A stretch of 64,000 nt of DNA from Oerskovia merdavium (GTDB lineage: Bacteria > Actinomycetota > Actinomycetes > Actinomycetales > Cellulomonadaceae), in the NCBI RefSeq assembly GCF_014836755.1, contig NZ_JACSQF010000010.1:1-64000 (forward strand). Reading direction: 5' to 3'. The notes under the pieces were generated by a model. That model was not told where the DNA came from and made no database searches. It was given only the letters and a program-made list of their open reading frames with translations. Both the position numbers and the translations under genes were made by a program. Positions 25,715 to 34,576 of the stretch are shown here, piece after piece (within the stretch, counting starts at the first letter, position 1; each line of letters begins with the position of its first letter).

Positions 25715-27565
25715 CTACTTCTTGCCCACGAACCAGCCGCGGAGCACCGCCACGCGCGCGTCGAGCTGGGCGACCGTCGCGAGCGGGACCTCCGGCCCCC
25801 CGCACCGCCGACGCAGCTCGGTGTGGACCGTGCCGTGCGGCTGCCCGCTCCGGCGCGCCCAGGCGCCGACGAGCTGGGACAGCTCCTTGCGCAGCTCGGC
25901 GGCGCGCCGGTGCTCGAGCTCGCTGCGCTCGGCCTCCGAGCTCCTGGCCTTCTTGGAGCGAGCCGTCATCTGGTCGGCCTGGCGCTGACGCAGCAGGCTC
26001 GTGACCTGGTCCGCGTCCAGCAGGCCGGGCAGCCCCAGGAAGTCCTGCTCCTCGTCCGACCCGACGTCGGCCTCGGTCCCGAACTCTCCGCCGTCGAACA
26101 GCACGCGGTCGAACGAGGCCTGCGCCTCGAGGGCCTGGAACGAGCCCTGCATGCCGTCCGCGAGGTCGTCGGACGCCTTGTCCTCCCGGTTCGCCGCCGC
26201 CATGAGCGCGTCCTCGGGGTTGTACATGTCCCCCTGCTCCTCGGCCGTGAGCGGGCGGTCGAGCGCGTGGTCCCGCTCGAGCTCGAGGCCGTTGGCGAGC
26301 GCCAGGAGGTGCGGCACGCTGGGGAGGAAGACCGACGCCGTCTCGCCGCGGCGTCGAGCACGCACGAACCGCCCCACCGCCTGGGCGAAGAACAACGGCG
26401 TCGCGGTCGACGTCGCGTACACGCCCACCGCGAGCCGCGGCACGTCGACGCCCTCGGAGACCATGCGGACCGCCACCATCCACCGGGCGTCACCGTCGGA
26501 GAACTCGTCGATCCGCCCGCTCGCACCCTCGTCGTCGGACAGCACGACCGTGGGCGACTTCCCCGTGATGCGCGCCAGGTGCCCGGCGTAGGCGCGGGCG
26601 TCGGTCTGGTCGGTCGCGATGACCAGGCCGCCCGCGTCGGGGATCGCCCGACGGACCTCGGTCAGGCGCTTGTCCGCCGCTGCCAGGACCGAGGGGATCC
26701 ACTCACCCTCCGGGTCCAGCGCGGTCCGCCACGCCTGGCCCGTCATGTCCTTGGTCAGCGCCTCGCCCAGACGCGCGCTGACCTCGTCGCCCGACTTGGT
26801 CCGCCACCGCATCTGCCCCGAGTAGGACAGGAAGATCACGGGCCGCACCACGTGGTCGCGCAGCGCGTCGCCGTAGCCGTAGGTGTAGTCGGCCGACGAA
26901 CGCCGGATCCCGTCCGGCCCCCGCTCGTACGTGACGAACGGGATCGCAGCGGTGTCCGAGCGGAAGGGCGTGCCGGTCAGCGCCAGGCGCCTGGTGGCCG
27001 GCTCGAACGCGTCCCGGACCGCCTCTCCCCACGACAGCGCGTCGCCGCCGTGATGGACCTCGTCCAGGATGACGAGGGTCCGCTCGGCCTCGGTGCGCGC
27101 CGTGTGGAGCGCCGGCTTGGCGGCCACCTGGGCGTACGTCAGGGCGACCCCGTCGTAGCCCGCGCCGTGGCGGCCCTGGCTGTTGCGGAAGTTCGGGTCG
27201 ATGCGGATCCCGACACGCGCGGCCGCGTCGGCCCACTGGTGCTTGAGGTGCTCGGTGGGCGCGACGACCGTCACGCGCCGGACGACCCCCTGCTCGAGGA
27301 GCTCGGTCGCGACGCGCAGCGCGAACGTCGTCTTGCCCGCGCCGGGGGTCGCGACCGCGAGGAAGTCACGCGGCGCGCGCGCACGGTAGGTCTCGAGCGC
27401 CTCCGCCTGCCACGCGCGCAGCTTGGAGGCGGTGCCCCAGGGAGCACGACGAGGGAATGCGGGCGACAGGTGCGAGGCAGCGGCCGACGAAGCCCCCAGG
27501 GGCGCTGAGGGGGGAAGGTTCGAGGACGGGCGAGCGGACGAGTTCGAGAGAGGCTGTCCACTCAC
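25715..27565 (-). CDS. SF2 DEAD/DEAH-box helicase
   Basis: A 616-residue superfamily 2 helicase. Motif I ATPGAGKTT, motif II DEVH (ILDEVHHGG) and motif III ALTGTPFRSD lie in the N-terminal half; the second RecA domain has VIATDQTDARAYA, VRMVSEGVDVPRLAVGVYAT and QAVGRFVRARRRG (motifs V and VI). The C-terminal 170 residues are helical and charged (RSSEAERSELEHRRAAELRKEL). The domain layout is that of UvrB/restriction-type SF2 enzymes. It is coupled to the upstream DUF3039 gene by a GTGA overlap. Substrate is unknown. Confidence 0.9.
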   Translation of the reverse strand: MSGQPLSNSSARPSSNLPPSAPLGASSAAASHLSPAFPRRAPWGTASKLRAWQAEALETYRARAPRDFLAVATPGAGKTTFALRVATELLEQGVVRRVTVVAPTEHLKHQWADAAARVGIRIDPNFRNSQGRHGAGYDGVALTYAQVAAKPALHTARTEAERTLVILDEVHHGGDALSWGEAVRDAFEPATRRLALTGTPFRSDTAAIPFVTYERGPDGIRRSSADYTYGYGDALRDHVVRPVIFLSYSGQMRWRTKSGDEVSARLGEALTKDMTGQAWRTALDPEGEWIPSVLAAADKRLTEVRRAIPDAGGLVIATDQTDARAYAGHLARITGKSPTVVLSDDEGASGRIDEFSDGDARWMVAVRMVSEGVDVPRLAVGVYATSTATPLFFAQAVGRFVRARRRGETASVFLPSVPHLLALANGLELERDHALDRPLTAEEQGDMYNPEDALMAAANREDKASDDLADGMQGSFQALEAQASFDRVLFDGGEFGTEADVGSDEEQDFLGLPGLLDADQVTSLLRQRQADQMTARSKKARSSEAERSELEHRRAAELRKELSQLVGAWARRSGQPHGTVHTELRRRCGGPEVPLATVAQLDARVAVLRGWFVGKK

Positions 27566-27912
27566 TTGCCGGAATCACCCTCGCCGTCCTGCGGGGCGCG
27601 AAGGCCGTCGTAGATCTCCTTGCACGTGGGGCAGACCGGGAACTTCTTGGGGTCTCGACCCGGGACCCAGACCTTGCCGCACAGTGCGATCACGGGCTTG
27701 CCGGACAACGCCGACTGCATGATCTTCTCCTTGCGCACGTAGTGCGCAAAACGCTCGTGATCCCCCGGCTCGACCTCGGCCGTGGTCTCCGTGCGCTCGA
27801 GGACGCTCGTCGACGTCCCGCCGCTCGGGTCACTGTCCGGAACGAGCGGTTCCGGTCCGGACGGGCTGCCTGCGCCGGGTCCGCTGGTGGGGATGGTCAA
27901 GGGTTCGATCAT
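27562..27912 (-). CDS. DUF3039 zinc-ribbon-like protein
   Basis: A 116-residue protein matching DUF3039 of Actinobacteria. A disordered first half (PTSGPGAGSPSGPEPLVPD) leads to GDHERFAHYVRKEKIMQSALSGKPVIALCGKVWVP and then FPVCPTCKEIYDGL; one Cys plus CPTC and possibly the histidine form a metal site. The ATG at 27912 has TAGACT seven bases upstream (leaderless). The stop overlaps the helicase start, so the two products are made together; a nucleic-acid or helicase-partner role is only an inference. Confidence 0.85.
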   Translation of the reverse strand: MIEPLTIPTSGPGAGSPSGPEPLVPDSDPSGGTSTSVLERTETTAEVEPGDHERFAHYVRKEKIMQSALSGKPVIALCGKVWVPGRDPKKFPVCPTCKEIYDGLRAPQDGEGDSGK

Positions 27913-27941
27913 GGTCTCGAGTCTACGTCGGGGAAGAAGAG

Positions 27942-27983
27942 ACCCGCCGACCCAGGTCAGGGGCGTGACCAGGGTCGGCGGGT
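27942..27983 (-). terminator. Terminator downstream of nagB
   Basis: Perfect 12-base arms ACCCGCCGACCC and GGGTCGGCGGGT, with an inner GGTCA/TGACC pairing, 45 bases past the nagB stop. Confidence 0.8.
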
Positions 27984-28027
27984 TGTCCAGCGGCCCGCCC
28001 TGGAGGGGCGGCGTCGGAGAGCTGGGG

Positions 28028-28810
28028 TCAGAGACCCTGCCACTCCGGCTTCGAGAGGAACGTCTGGCGGTAGTAGTCGCCGAGCTGCAGGCGCGAGGCC
28101 GCGGCGTCGTCCACGAGGACCGTCGCGTGCGGGTGCATCTGCATGATCGTCGCGGGCCACATCGCCGACACGGGGCCCTCGACGAGCTGGTGGACCGCCT
28201 CGGCCTTGCCCTTGCCCGAGGCGAGGAGCACGAGGTGCTTGGCAGACATGATGGTCGCCAGCCCCTGCGTGAGGCAGTGCTGAGGCACCTGGGCGAGGTC
28301 GTCGCCGAAGAAGCGGGCGTTGTCCTCACGGGTCTGTGCGGTCAGCGTCTTGATGCGCGTCCGCGAGGCGAGCGACGAGCCGGGCTCGTTGAACGCGATG
28401 TGCCCGTCGGTGCCGATCCCGAGGATCTGCAGGTCGACGCCACCGGCGTCGACGATCTTGCGCTCGTAGTCGGCGCACGCGGCGACCAGGTCCTCGGCGT
28501 TGCCGTCGGGACCCTGCACCGCACCGGGGGCGAAGTCGACGCGCGAGGCGATCTCCTTCTCGATGACGTTGCGATAGCGCTCCGGGTGGTCCTCCGCGAT
28601 GCCGACGTACTCGTCGAGCATGAAGGCCCTGGCCTGCGCGAACGAGAGACCTTCCTCGGTGTGGCGCCGGACCAGCTCGTCGTAGACCTTCAGCGGGCTC
28701 GAGCCGGTGGCCAGGCCGACGACCGCGGTCGGGGTCGCGCGGACCAGCTTGTCGATCGCTTCTGCGGCGAGCACCGCGAGCTGATCGGCGGGGGCAATGA
28801 CAACTTCCAT
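28028..28810 (-). CDS. nagB: Glucosamine-6-phosphate deaminase
   Basis: Converts glucosamine 6-phosphate to fructose 6-phosphate and ammonia. The 260 residues include GLATGSSPLKVYDEL, FMLDEYVGIAEDHPERY, GIGTDGHIAFNEPGSS (catalytic aspartate/histidine) and MSAKHLVLLASGKGKAEAV. It is the last gene of the uptake operon, overlapping the ROK kinase by one base (TGATG). Together with the kinase it points to an N-acetylglucosamine or chitobiose pathway; nagA is not in this cluster. Confidence 0.96.
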   Translation of the reverse strand: MEVVIAPADQLAVLAAEAIDKLVRATPTAVVGLATGSSPLKVYDELVRRHTEEGLSFAQARAFMLDEYVGIAEDHPERYRNVIEKEIASRVDFAPGAVQGPDGNAEDLVAACADYERKIVDAGGVDLQILGIGTDGHIAFNEPGSSLASRTRIKTLTAQTREDNARFFGDDLAQVPQHCLTQGLATIMSAKHLVLLASGKGKAEAVHQLVEGPVSAMWPATIMQMHPHATVLVDDAAASRLQLGDYYRQTFLSKPEWQGL

Positions 28811-29790
28811 CAGGACACCTTCCTACGGCCGGCGATGGCTGCTCCCACCGCGGCAACGGGCACATCACTCGGAGCCAGAGAGACACGCTTCTCGAGCTCC
28901 AGGGAGGACAAGAACGGCGACGTGCTCGACTGCGCGACGAGCGCGCTGCGCACCACGTCGAGGAGAGGCTGGCCGAGACCGGTGACCCCTCCCCCGAGGA
29001 CGACGTGCCGGACGTCGACCGTCAGCTCGAGGATGCGGATCGCGCTCGCCACCGCTGCGGCGAACTCGTCCCTGATCCTCAGCGCTTCCGAGTCTCCGGC
29101 CGCTGCCGCCTCGAAGAGCTCCGCGGGGGCCGGGCGACCGAACCTCGAGGGCCACCGCGCACTGAGCGCGGTCCCCGAAGCATAGGTCTCGACGCAGCCC
29201 CGCTGACCGCACGCGCACAGGGGACCCTCTGGATTGATCGGGATGTGTCCGATCTCACCAGCAGCCCCGCTCACGCCTCGTCGGAGCTCACCCCCCAGGA
29301 CGATGCCTGCCGCGAGCCCCGTCCCCAGCGCGAGGAACGCCAGGTCCTGACCTTCGGGGCCCATGGCGTGCGAGGCACCCAGCGCGGCGACGTTCAGGTC
29401 GTTGTCCACGTCCACCGGGATCCCGCCGAAGAGCGCCGAGAGCTCGCGGGCCAGCCCGAACGGCTCGCCCTCGATCCCGAGGTTCACCGCGTGCATCACC
29501 GATCCGCTCTGCGGGTCGACCAGCCCGGGCACGCCCAGGCCGAGGCCCGCGAGCGCGGCGGGCGCGAGGCCCGCCGCGTCCGTCAAGGACCTGACGGCCT
29601 GGGCCGCGCTCGAGACCACGCCCTGCGGGCCGCGGACGGTCGGCAGCTTGACCGACCCCTCGATCGCTCCGTCCGGTCCGAGCAGCACGCCCAGGACCTT
29701 GGTCCCGCCGACGTCCAGCCCGACCGAATGGCCGCCCGGCAGTGCGGCTGCCTCGCCGAGCGACGAGGCAGCCGTGCTCACCTCGCTCAC
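28810..29790 (-). CDS. ROK family sugar kinase
   Basis: A 326-residue ROK kinase. The ATP-binding DVGGTKVLG motif is intact, the catalytic aspartate is in VDNDLNVAALGA, and the zinc motif GHIPINPEGPLCACGQRGCVETYAS is complete. In this operon, just before nagB and after the transporter genes, it is most likely an N-acetylglucosamine or glucosamine kinase; family similarity alone would also allow glucokinase. The GTG at 29790 follows the permease stop by one base. Confidence 0.9.
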   Translation of the reverse strand: MSEVSTAASSLGEAAALPGGHSVGLDVGGTKVLGVLLGPDGAIEGSVKLPTVRGPQGVVSSAAQAVRSLTDAAGLAPAALAGLGLGVPGLVDPQSGSVMHAVNLGIEGEPFGLARELSALFGGIPVDVDNDLNVAALGASHAMGPEGQDLAFLALGTGLAAGIVLGGELRRGVSGAAGEIGHIPINPEGPLCACGQRGCVETYASGTALSARWPSRFGRPAPAELFEAAAAGDSEALRIRDEFAAAVASAIRILELTVDVRHVVLGGGVTGLGQPLLDVVRSALVAQSSTSPFLSSLELEKRVSLAPSDVPVAAVGAAIAGRRKVS

Positions 29791-29791
29791 G

Positions 29792-30721
29792 TCAGCCCTT
29801 CACCGCACCTGAGACGAGACCGCCGGTCATCCGCCCCTGGACGATGAGGAAGAAGATGACGACCGGGATCGCGATCAGCACCGAGCCAGCCATCAGGCCG
29901 CCCCAGTTGGTGGCCTGCGTGGCCTGCTGGAACGTGCGCAGCCAGAGCGGCAACGTCATGGACTCCGGACGGGTCATGATGATCAGCGCCATCACGAACT
30001 CGTTCCAGGCCTGGATGAACGCGAAGACGCCGGTCGCCACGAGGCCCGGTGCCAGCAGCGGGAACGTGATCCGCCAGAAGGCCTTGGCGCGCGAGCAGCC
30101 GTCGATCATGGCTGCCTCCTCGAGCTCGGCCGGGACCCCGGCGACGAACCCGCGCAGCGTCCAGATCGTGAAGGGCAGGACGCCCGACAGGTAGACGATG
30201 CCCAGGCCGATGATCGAGTTGAGGAGCTGCCACCCGTCGATGATCCGGAAGATCGAGATCATCATGGCCTCGCCCGGGATCATCTGGACCGCGAGGATCG
30301 CGATGATGAACGCCTTGCGGCCCTTGAAGTTGAACCGGGTAACGGCGAGCGACGCCAGGAACGCCAGGACCATGGACACGATCAGCACGAAGAACGTGAC
30401 CAAGACCGAGTTGCCCAGGGCGGGCAGGAACGGCGCGCGCTCCTGGTTGAAGATCGCGTTCTTGTAGTTGTCGATCGTGAACGAGGAGCCGGGGAAGAAC
30501 GTCAGGTCCGTGCTGCGGATCATGTTCGTCGGCAGGAAGGACGAGTTGATCATCCAGTAGACCGGGAACGCCGAGGCCGCGAAGACGATCACGGCGATCA
30601 CGCTGTAGACGACGTTCGAGACCTTCTTGCGCTGTCCCTCACGGGTCTTGCGCGGGCCGCTCCCCGAGGACCGAGGTGCCGTCGTGGCAGTCCCCGCGAC
30701 GGTCGGGTTGAGGGTGCTCAC
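29792..30721 (-). CDS. Carbohydrate ABC transporter permease (MalG-type)
   Basis: A 309-residue inner permease with about six helices after a 35-residue basic cytoplasmic leader (SSGSGPRKTREGQRKK). The EAA loop that docks the ATPase is EEAAMIDGCSRAKAFWRITFPLLAPG. It overlaps the partner permease by four bases (GTGA). Together with the lipoprotein it forms the import system; no ATPase gene is present. Confidence 0.93.
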   Translation of the reverse strand: MSTLNPTVAGTATTAPRSSGSGPRKTREGQRKKVSNVVYSVIAVIVFAASAFPVYWMINSSFLPTNMIRSTDLTFFPGSSFTIDNYKNAIFNQERAPFLPALGNSVLVTFFVLIVSMVLAFLASLAVTRFNFKGRKAFIIAILAVQMIPGEAMMISIFRIIDGWQLLNSIIGLGIVYLSGVLPFTIWTLRGFVAGVPAELEEAAMIDGCSRAKAFWRITFPLLAPGLVATGVFAFIQAWNEFVMALIIMTRPESMTLPLWLRTFQQATQATNWGGLMAGSVLIAIPVVIFFLIVQGRMTGGLVSGAVKG

Positions 30722-31671
30722 AGCTCTTCCTCCTTGACGGTCTGGCGCACGTAGTAGTACGAGATCCCCATCATGATGAACACCAGGATGACGGCGATGG
30801 CGCTCGCGGTGCCGTAGTGCCCCTGGGCCATGCCCATCTGGTAGATGTACACGCCGATGGTGTTGGTCTTCTCGGCGATGCCACCGATGCCCTGGAGCAC
30901 GAAGATCTGGGTGAAGACACGCAGGTCCCAGATGATCGACAGGATGATGAGGACGACGATGATGCTGCGCACGTAGGGGACCATGATCAGTCGGAAGCGC
31001 TGGGCCGGCGTCGCACCGTCGAGCGAAGCGGCCTCGAGGACCTCACCGGGAACCTGGGTCAGGCCGGCGTACATCGTGAACGCCACGAACGGCACGCTCT
31101 GCCAGACGATGATCAAGGCAGCCACGATGTAGAACATCAGGGGGTTGATGAGCCACGAGTGGCCCATCCAGTTGTCCCCCGTGATCTTCGTCAGCACGTT
31201 GTTGACCACGCCGTACTGGGTGTCGAAGATCCAGCCCCACACGATCACCGCGGCGAGGGCGGGCATGGCCCAGGCCAGCAGCAGGCCGATCGAGACGAGC
31301 AGACGGAAGAACTTGTTGAGGCGCATCATCAGCAGGGCGAGCAGGATGCCGATCGCCATGGTGAGGAACACGCAGACCACCATGAAGGCGAAGCTGCGGG
31401 CGAGGACCGTCCAGAAGACCGGGTCGGTGAGCGTGTCGGTGTAGTTCTGGAAACCCACCCATTCGGCGGGGACTCCCATGAGCTGGGCGCGCTCGTACTT
31501 CTGGAACGACATGATGAAGAGGTTGACCAACGGGTACCCGACCATGATGGCCAGGACCAGGAGGCTAGGGGCCAGCAAGAGCCAGGGCAGCTTGGATGAC
31601 CGCTTCTTCGGGGGCTTGAGAGTGTCCTTCAGCTCGACCGCTGGGGACGACTCGAGGGTGGATGAGCTCAT
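30718..31671 (-). CDS. Carbohydrate ABC transporter permease (MalF-type)
   Basis: A 317-residue permease with six helices and the EAA loop LEAASLDGATPAQRFRLIMVPYV. The N-terminus is a basic segment (LKPPKKRSSKLPW) entering the first helix. It is the second gene of the operon, separated from the lipoprotein gene by a 157-base spacer with two hairpins that probably lower its expression relative to the binding protein. Confidence 0.93.
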   Translation of the reverse strand: MSSSTLESSPAVELKDTLKPPKKRSSKLPWLLLAPSLLVLAIMVGYPLVNLFIMSFQKYERAQLMGVPAEWVGFQNYTDTLTDPVFWTVLARSFAFMVVCVFLTMAIGILLALLMMRLNKFFRLLVSIGLLLAWAMPALAAVIVWGWIFDTQYGVVNNVLTKITGDNWMGHSWLINPLMFYIVAALIIVWQSVPFVAFTMYAGLTQVPGEVLEAASLDGATPAQRFRLIMVPYVRSIIVVLIILSIIWDLRVFTQIFVLQGIGGIAEKTNTIGVYIYQMGMAQGHYGTASAIAVILVFIMMGISYYYVRQTVKEEEL

Positions 31672-31751
31672 TTTCTCACTCCGTCGAGGGCTTGCACGGT
31701 TCGAGCAGGACCGTGCGGAGGCAGGTGGTGCGAGGGTGTCCAGTCATGCCG

Positions 31752-31783
31752 AGGGGTGGGAGCTCCGCGGAACTCCCACCCCT
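31752..31783 (-). terminator. Second hairpin in the lipoprotein-permease spacer
   Basis: Eleven-base arms AGGGGTGGGAG and CTCCCACCCCT with a 10-base loop. It is likely a partial terminator or mRNA-stabilising structure inside the operon. Confidence 0.7.
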
Positions 31784-31799
31784 GCGGCACCTGGTCGGC

Positions 31800-31820
31800 G
31801 ATCCTCCCTCACGGAGGATC
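31800..31820 (-). terminator. First hairpin after the lipoprotein gene
   Basis: Eight-base arms GATCCTCC and GGAGGATC with a five-base loop, 9 bases past the stop of the solute-binding protein. Confidence 0.65.
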
Positions 31821-31828
31821 ACCTGGGA

Positions 31829-33118
31829 TCAGCTGTTGAGCGTCGACTCGATCTGCTCGTCGAGCTTCGTGGCGATCGCCTGGACGTCCCCACCCTGAGC
31901 GAGCTGGACGAACGCGTCCTGGAGGTAGCGCTTGGCCTCGACGTCGGCCCACTTCGGGGAAGCCGGGGTCAGCTTGGCAGCGGCCGCGGCAGCAGCACCC
32001 GCCTGCGTGATCTCGTCGTCCGGCAGGAACTTGGCCTGCGAGACCTTGGCCGGGATCAGGCCGTTGGTGGCCATGATCTCCTGGTAGCCGTCGCTCAGCA
32101 TGATCTCGAGAGCGCTGAGGGCGAGCTCCTGGTTCTGGGACTTGGTCGCGACGGCGATGTTCGAGCCACCGGCCATGACCTGGGCGGCCGTGCCGGCCTC
32201 CTTGCCCGGGAGGGCGAAGGCGTGCAGGTCCGAGCCGTAGGTCGTGGCGCAGCCAGGCGCCTCGGCCGTCTCCTCAGCCTTGATGGACCACTGAACCCAC
32301 GTCGGCGCGGAGAGGAAGCCGATGTTGCCCTCGCAGAAGGGGATCTGCTGGTCGGTCTCCTGGCCGTCCTTCGGAGCCTTCGAGGCCGTCAGCATGACGT
32401 CCTGGATCTGCTCGAGGCCCTTGATGCCGCCCTCGGAGGAGAAGCCGGCCTCCCACTTGTCGCCCTTCTTCTCGGCGATGAAGCCACCGTTCTCCCAGAT
32501 GTAGGGGAGACCGTTGTACCAGTCCTGGCCGGGCCAGTAGATGCCCGAGCGTGTGTCGGTCGTGAGGGCCTTGCCCTGCGCGACGTAGTCGTCGAGGGTC
32601 TCGGGGGCGACGAAGCCGTCGCCGACGATCTGCTGCGAGTAGAAGACTGCACGCGCACCGGAGTAGTACGGGGCCGCGTAGAACTTCTCGTCGTACGTGC
32701 CGGCCTCGACGAAGCCGGGGAGCAGGTCGTCGCCGCCGAGCGCCTCGTACTTGTCCGTCAGGTCGGTGAAGAAGCCGGCCGAGGTGAAGGCGGCGGCCTG
32801 CGTGTTACCGACCTCGACGACGTCGGGGCTGTCGGAGCTGGCGAGCGAGGTCGTGAGCTTGTCGACCAGACCGGTCCAGGACTGCTCCTCGATCGTGAGG
32901 GTAGAACCGGGGTTCTCCTTCTCGAAGGTCGTCTTGAGGTACTCGCGAGCGTCCGCGGGTGTGTCGGTGCCGACGAGCCAGACGCGGATGTCGCCCGTCT
33001 TGGCAGCGTCGCCAGAGGCGCCGTCGGAGCCGGAGTCGCCGGAGCCACACGCGGTGAGCGCGAGCGCCAGGGTGATCGTCGAAGCCACCGTGGTGGCGAC
33101 GAGGCGGTTCCTCTTCAC
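31829..33118 (-). CDS. Extracellular solute-binding lipoprotein, carbohydrate ABC transporter
   Basis: A 429-residue lipoprotein. The signal peptide VKRNRLVATTVASTITLALA ends in lipobox LTAC with the lipidated cysteine at residue 24, followed by a GSGDSGSDG linker. The mature part has the DVVEVGNTQAAAFTSAGFF block seen in chitobiose/GlcNAc-type (DasA-like) binding proteins, so an amino-sugar oligosaccharide is a reasonable ligand in the nagB context. AGAGGAAG precedes the GTG. It is the promoter-proximal gene of the operon, 133 bases from the ROK regulator. Confidence 0.9.
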   Translation of the reverse strand: MKRNRLVATTVASTITLALALTACGSGDSGSDGASGDAAKTGDIRVWLVGTDTPADAREYLKTTFEKENPGSTLTIEEQSWTGLVDKLTTSLASSDSPDVVEVGNTQAAAFTSAGFFTDLTDKYEALGGDDLLPGFVEAGTYDEKFYAAPYYSGARAVFYSQQIVGDGFVAPETLDDYVAQGKALTTDTRSGIYWPGQDWYNGLPYIWENGGFIAEKKGDKWEAGFSSEGGIKGLEQIQDVMLTASKAPKDGQETDQQIPFCEGNIGFLSAPTWVQWSIKAEETAEAPGCATTYGSDLHAFALPGKEAGTAAQVMAGGSNIAVATKSQNQELALSALEIMLSDGYQEIMATNGLIPAKVSQAKFLPDDEITQAGAAAAAAAKLTPASPKWADVEAKRYLQDAFVQLAQGGDVQAIATKLDEQIESTLNS

Positions 33119-33251
33119 TGGGGTACTTCCTCTCGGTAATTCGAAGTGGCGGCGTCGATGACACCACCTGAGGTGATACGGGAGGTACTGCGGTACTGCT
33201 ACTGGGATTACTGCAGGACCGGGTCGGCCGGGCGACGACCGTGAGCCGAGC

Positions 33252-34412
33252 TCACGAGACGCCCAGCTGGCCGGACAGGATGAGGACGGCTGCCCCCGCG
33301 AGGACGACGTCCTCGTCGAGCGAAGCCATCCGGAGCTCGAGACCGGCGTTGATCGCCGGCATGGTCCGAGCGTTGATGGTGTCGATCGCCGCATCACGGA
33401 GAGGACCGTCGAGCAGGTCCGCGGGACCGCTGATGAGGATCTCGCCGAGGTTGAGCGCTGAGACAACAGGAGCGAGGGCGATGCCCAGGAGCCTGCCGAC
33501 CGACGCCAGGACGGCATCGGAAGCTTCTTTGTCGAGCCCTTCGACCGCACGGCGGAGAGCCGGCACGGACAGGATGGTCTCGAGGCAGCCCGTGCGTCCG
33601 CAGGCGCAGGGCAGTCCGTCGTCGACGACGGTGACGTGCCCGAGCTCACCGGCTGCGTCGACCGCGCCGCGCACCCTGGACCCGTCGAGCATGATGCCGG
33701 CCCCGACCCCCTCGCCGACCGTGAGGACCATGAGTCCCGTGCCGTCAGCGCCACCGAAGGTGAACTCGCCGAGCGCGGCGATGTTCGCGTCGTTCGCGAC
33801 GTGGACGGGAAGTGCGAGGCTCTCCGCGAGCTGCTCGGCCAGGGGCACGTCGTACCAGCGGCGGTTCGGGGCCTCGATGACACGGCCCGCGGTGTCGACG
33901 ACACCGGGCGAACCGATGCCCACGCCGAGGACCGGTCGCGTCGCGACCGCGATGAGCCCGCGGCAGAAGCGCGTGAGGAGGTCGACCAGCTCGGTGCCGG
34001 CACGGCCCTCGATCGCGAGGCTCTGGCGGACCACGAAGTCGCCCGTGAGAGACATGACCGCACCGCGCATGAGCGCGTCGTCCGTCAGGTCGACCGAGAC
34101 GATCTGGTAGGCGCTGGTCCGCATCCCGATGAGGATCGCGGGCTTGCCCACACGCTGGCCGGGACGGATGCCCAGCTCCTCGACCAGGCCCTCGGCGATG
34201 AGCACCGAGACCAGGTCGGAGATGGTCACCCTCGTCAGCGAGGTGGCGCGAGCGAGGTCTGCGCGCGAGGTGGGGCCCTCGTGGAACAGGTGCTGGAGGA
34301 CCAACGACCGGTTGTGCGCACGAGCGTGCTCGGGGAGCACCTTGGAGGTGGGTCGGAGGCCTGTGCTCAGACCCCTCCGTGCTGCTGCACTTCTCGTGAC
34401 TGCCGTTGTCAT
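33252..34412 (-). CDS. ROK family transcriptional repressor
   Basis: A 386-residue NagC/XylR-type regulator. The winged helix-turn-helix is RSLVLQHLFHEGPTSRADLARATSLTRVTISDLVSVL (about residues 35-70). The sugar-binding ROK domain keeps the zinc motif LPCACGRTGCLET and the HVANDANIAALGEF aspartate, but the ATP loop is degenerate (VDLTDDALM in place of DxGGT), so it senses rather than phosphorylates. It lies upstream of the operon it probably controls, and an inverted repeat sits within its own promoter at 34418-34438. Confidence 0.92.
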   Translation of the reverse strand: MTTAVTRSAAARRGLSTGLRPTSKVLPEHARAHNRSLVLQHLFHEGPTSRADLARATSLTRVTISDLVSVLIAEGLVEELGIRPGQRVGKPAILIGMRTSAYQIVSVDLTDDALMRGAVMSLTGDFVVRQSLAIEGRAGTELVDLLTRFCRGLIAVATRPVLGVGIGSPGVVDTAGRVIEAPNRRWYDVPLAEQLAESLALPVHVANDANIAALGEFTFGGADGTGLMVLTVGEGVGAGIMLDGSRVRGAVDAAGELGHVTVVDDGLPCACGRTGCLETILSVPALRRAVEGLDKEASDAVLASVGRLLGIALAPVVSALNLGEILISGPADLLDGPLRDAAIDTINARTMPAINAGLELRMASLDEDVVLAGAAVLILSGQLGVS

Positions 34413-34417
34413 GTTTG

Positions 34418-34449
34418 TTAGTAGACCTCCTTTACTAAGCGCATGTCAA
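34418..34449 (-). promoter_or_regulatory. Promoter and ROK operator
   Basis: On the minus strand TTGACA (34444-34449) and TCTACT (34420-34425) are 18 bases apart, and the ATG follows seven bases later, giving a near-leaderless mRNA. Between and over them lies the inverted repeat TTAGTA-N9-TACTAA (34418-34438). Binding there would block polymerase, so autoregulation is likely. Confidence 0.75.
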
Positions 34450-34576
34450 CCCGTTCAGCGTGTCGTGTCCAAACCGTTGTACTTCGTTCACACTCCCGCG
34501 ATATACCGCGCCAGCAGGCGTCCGACCGTCGGCACGGACCCCCCGAGGTCCCCGCGGCGAACCGCGCGCCGACAGG

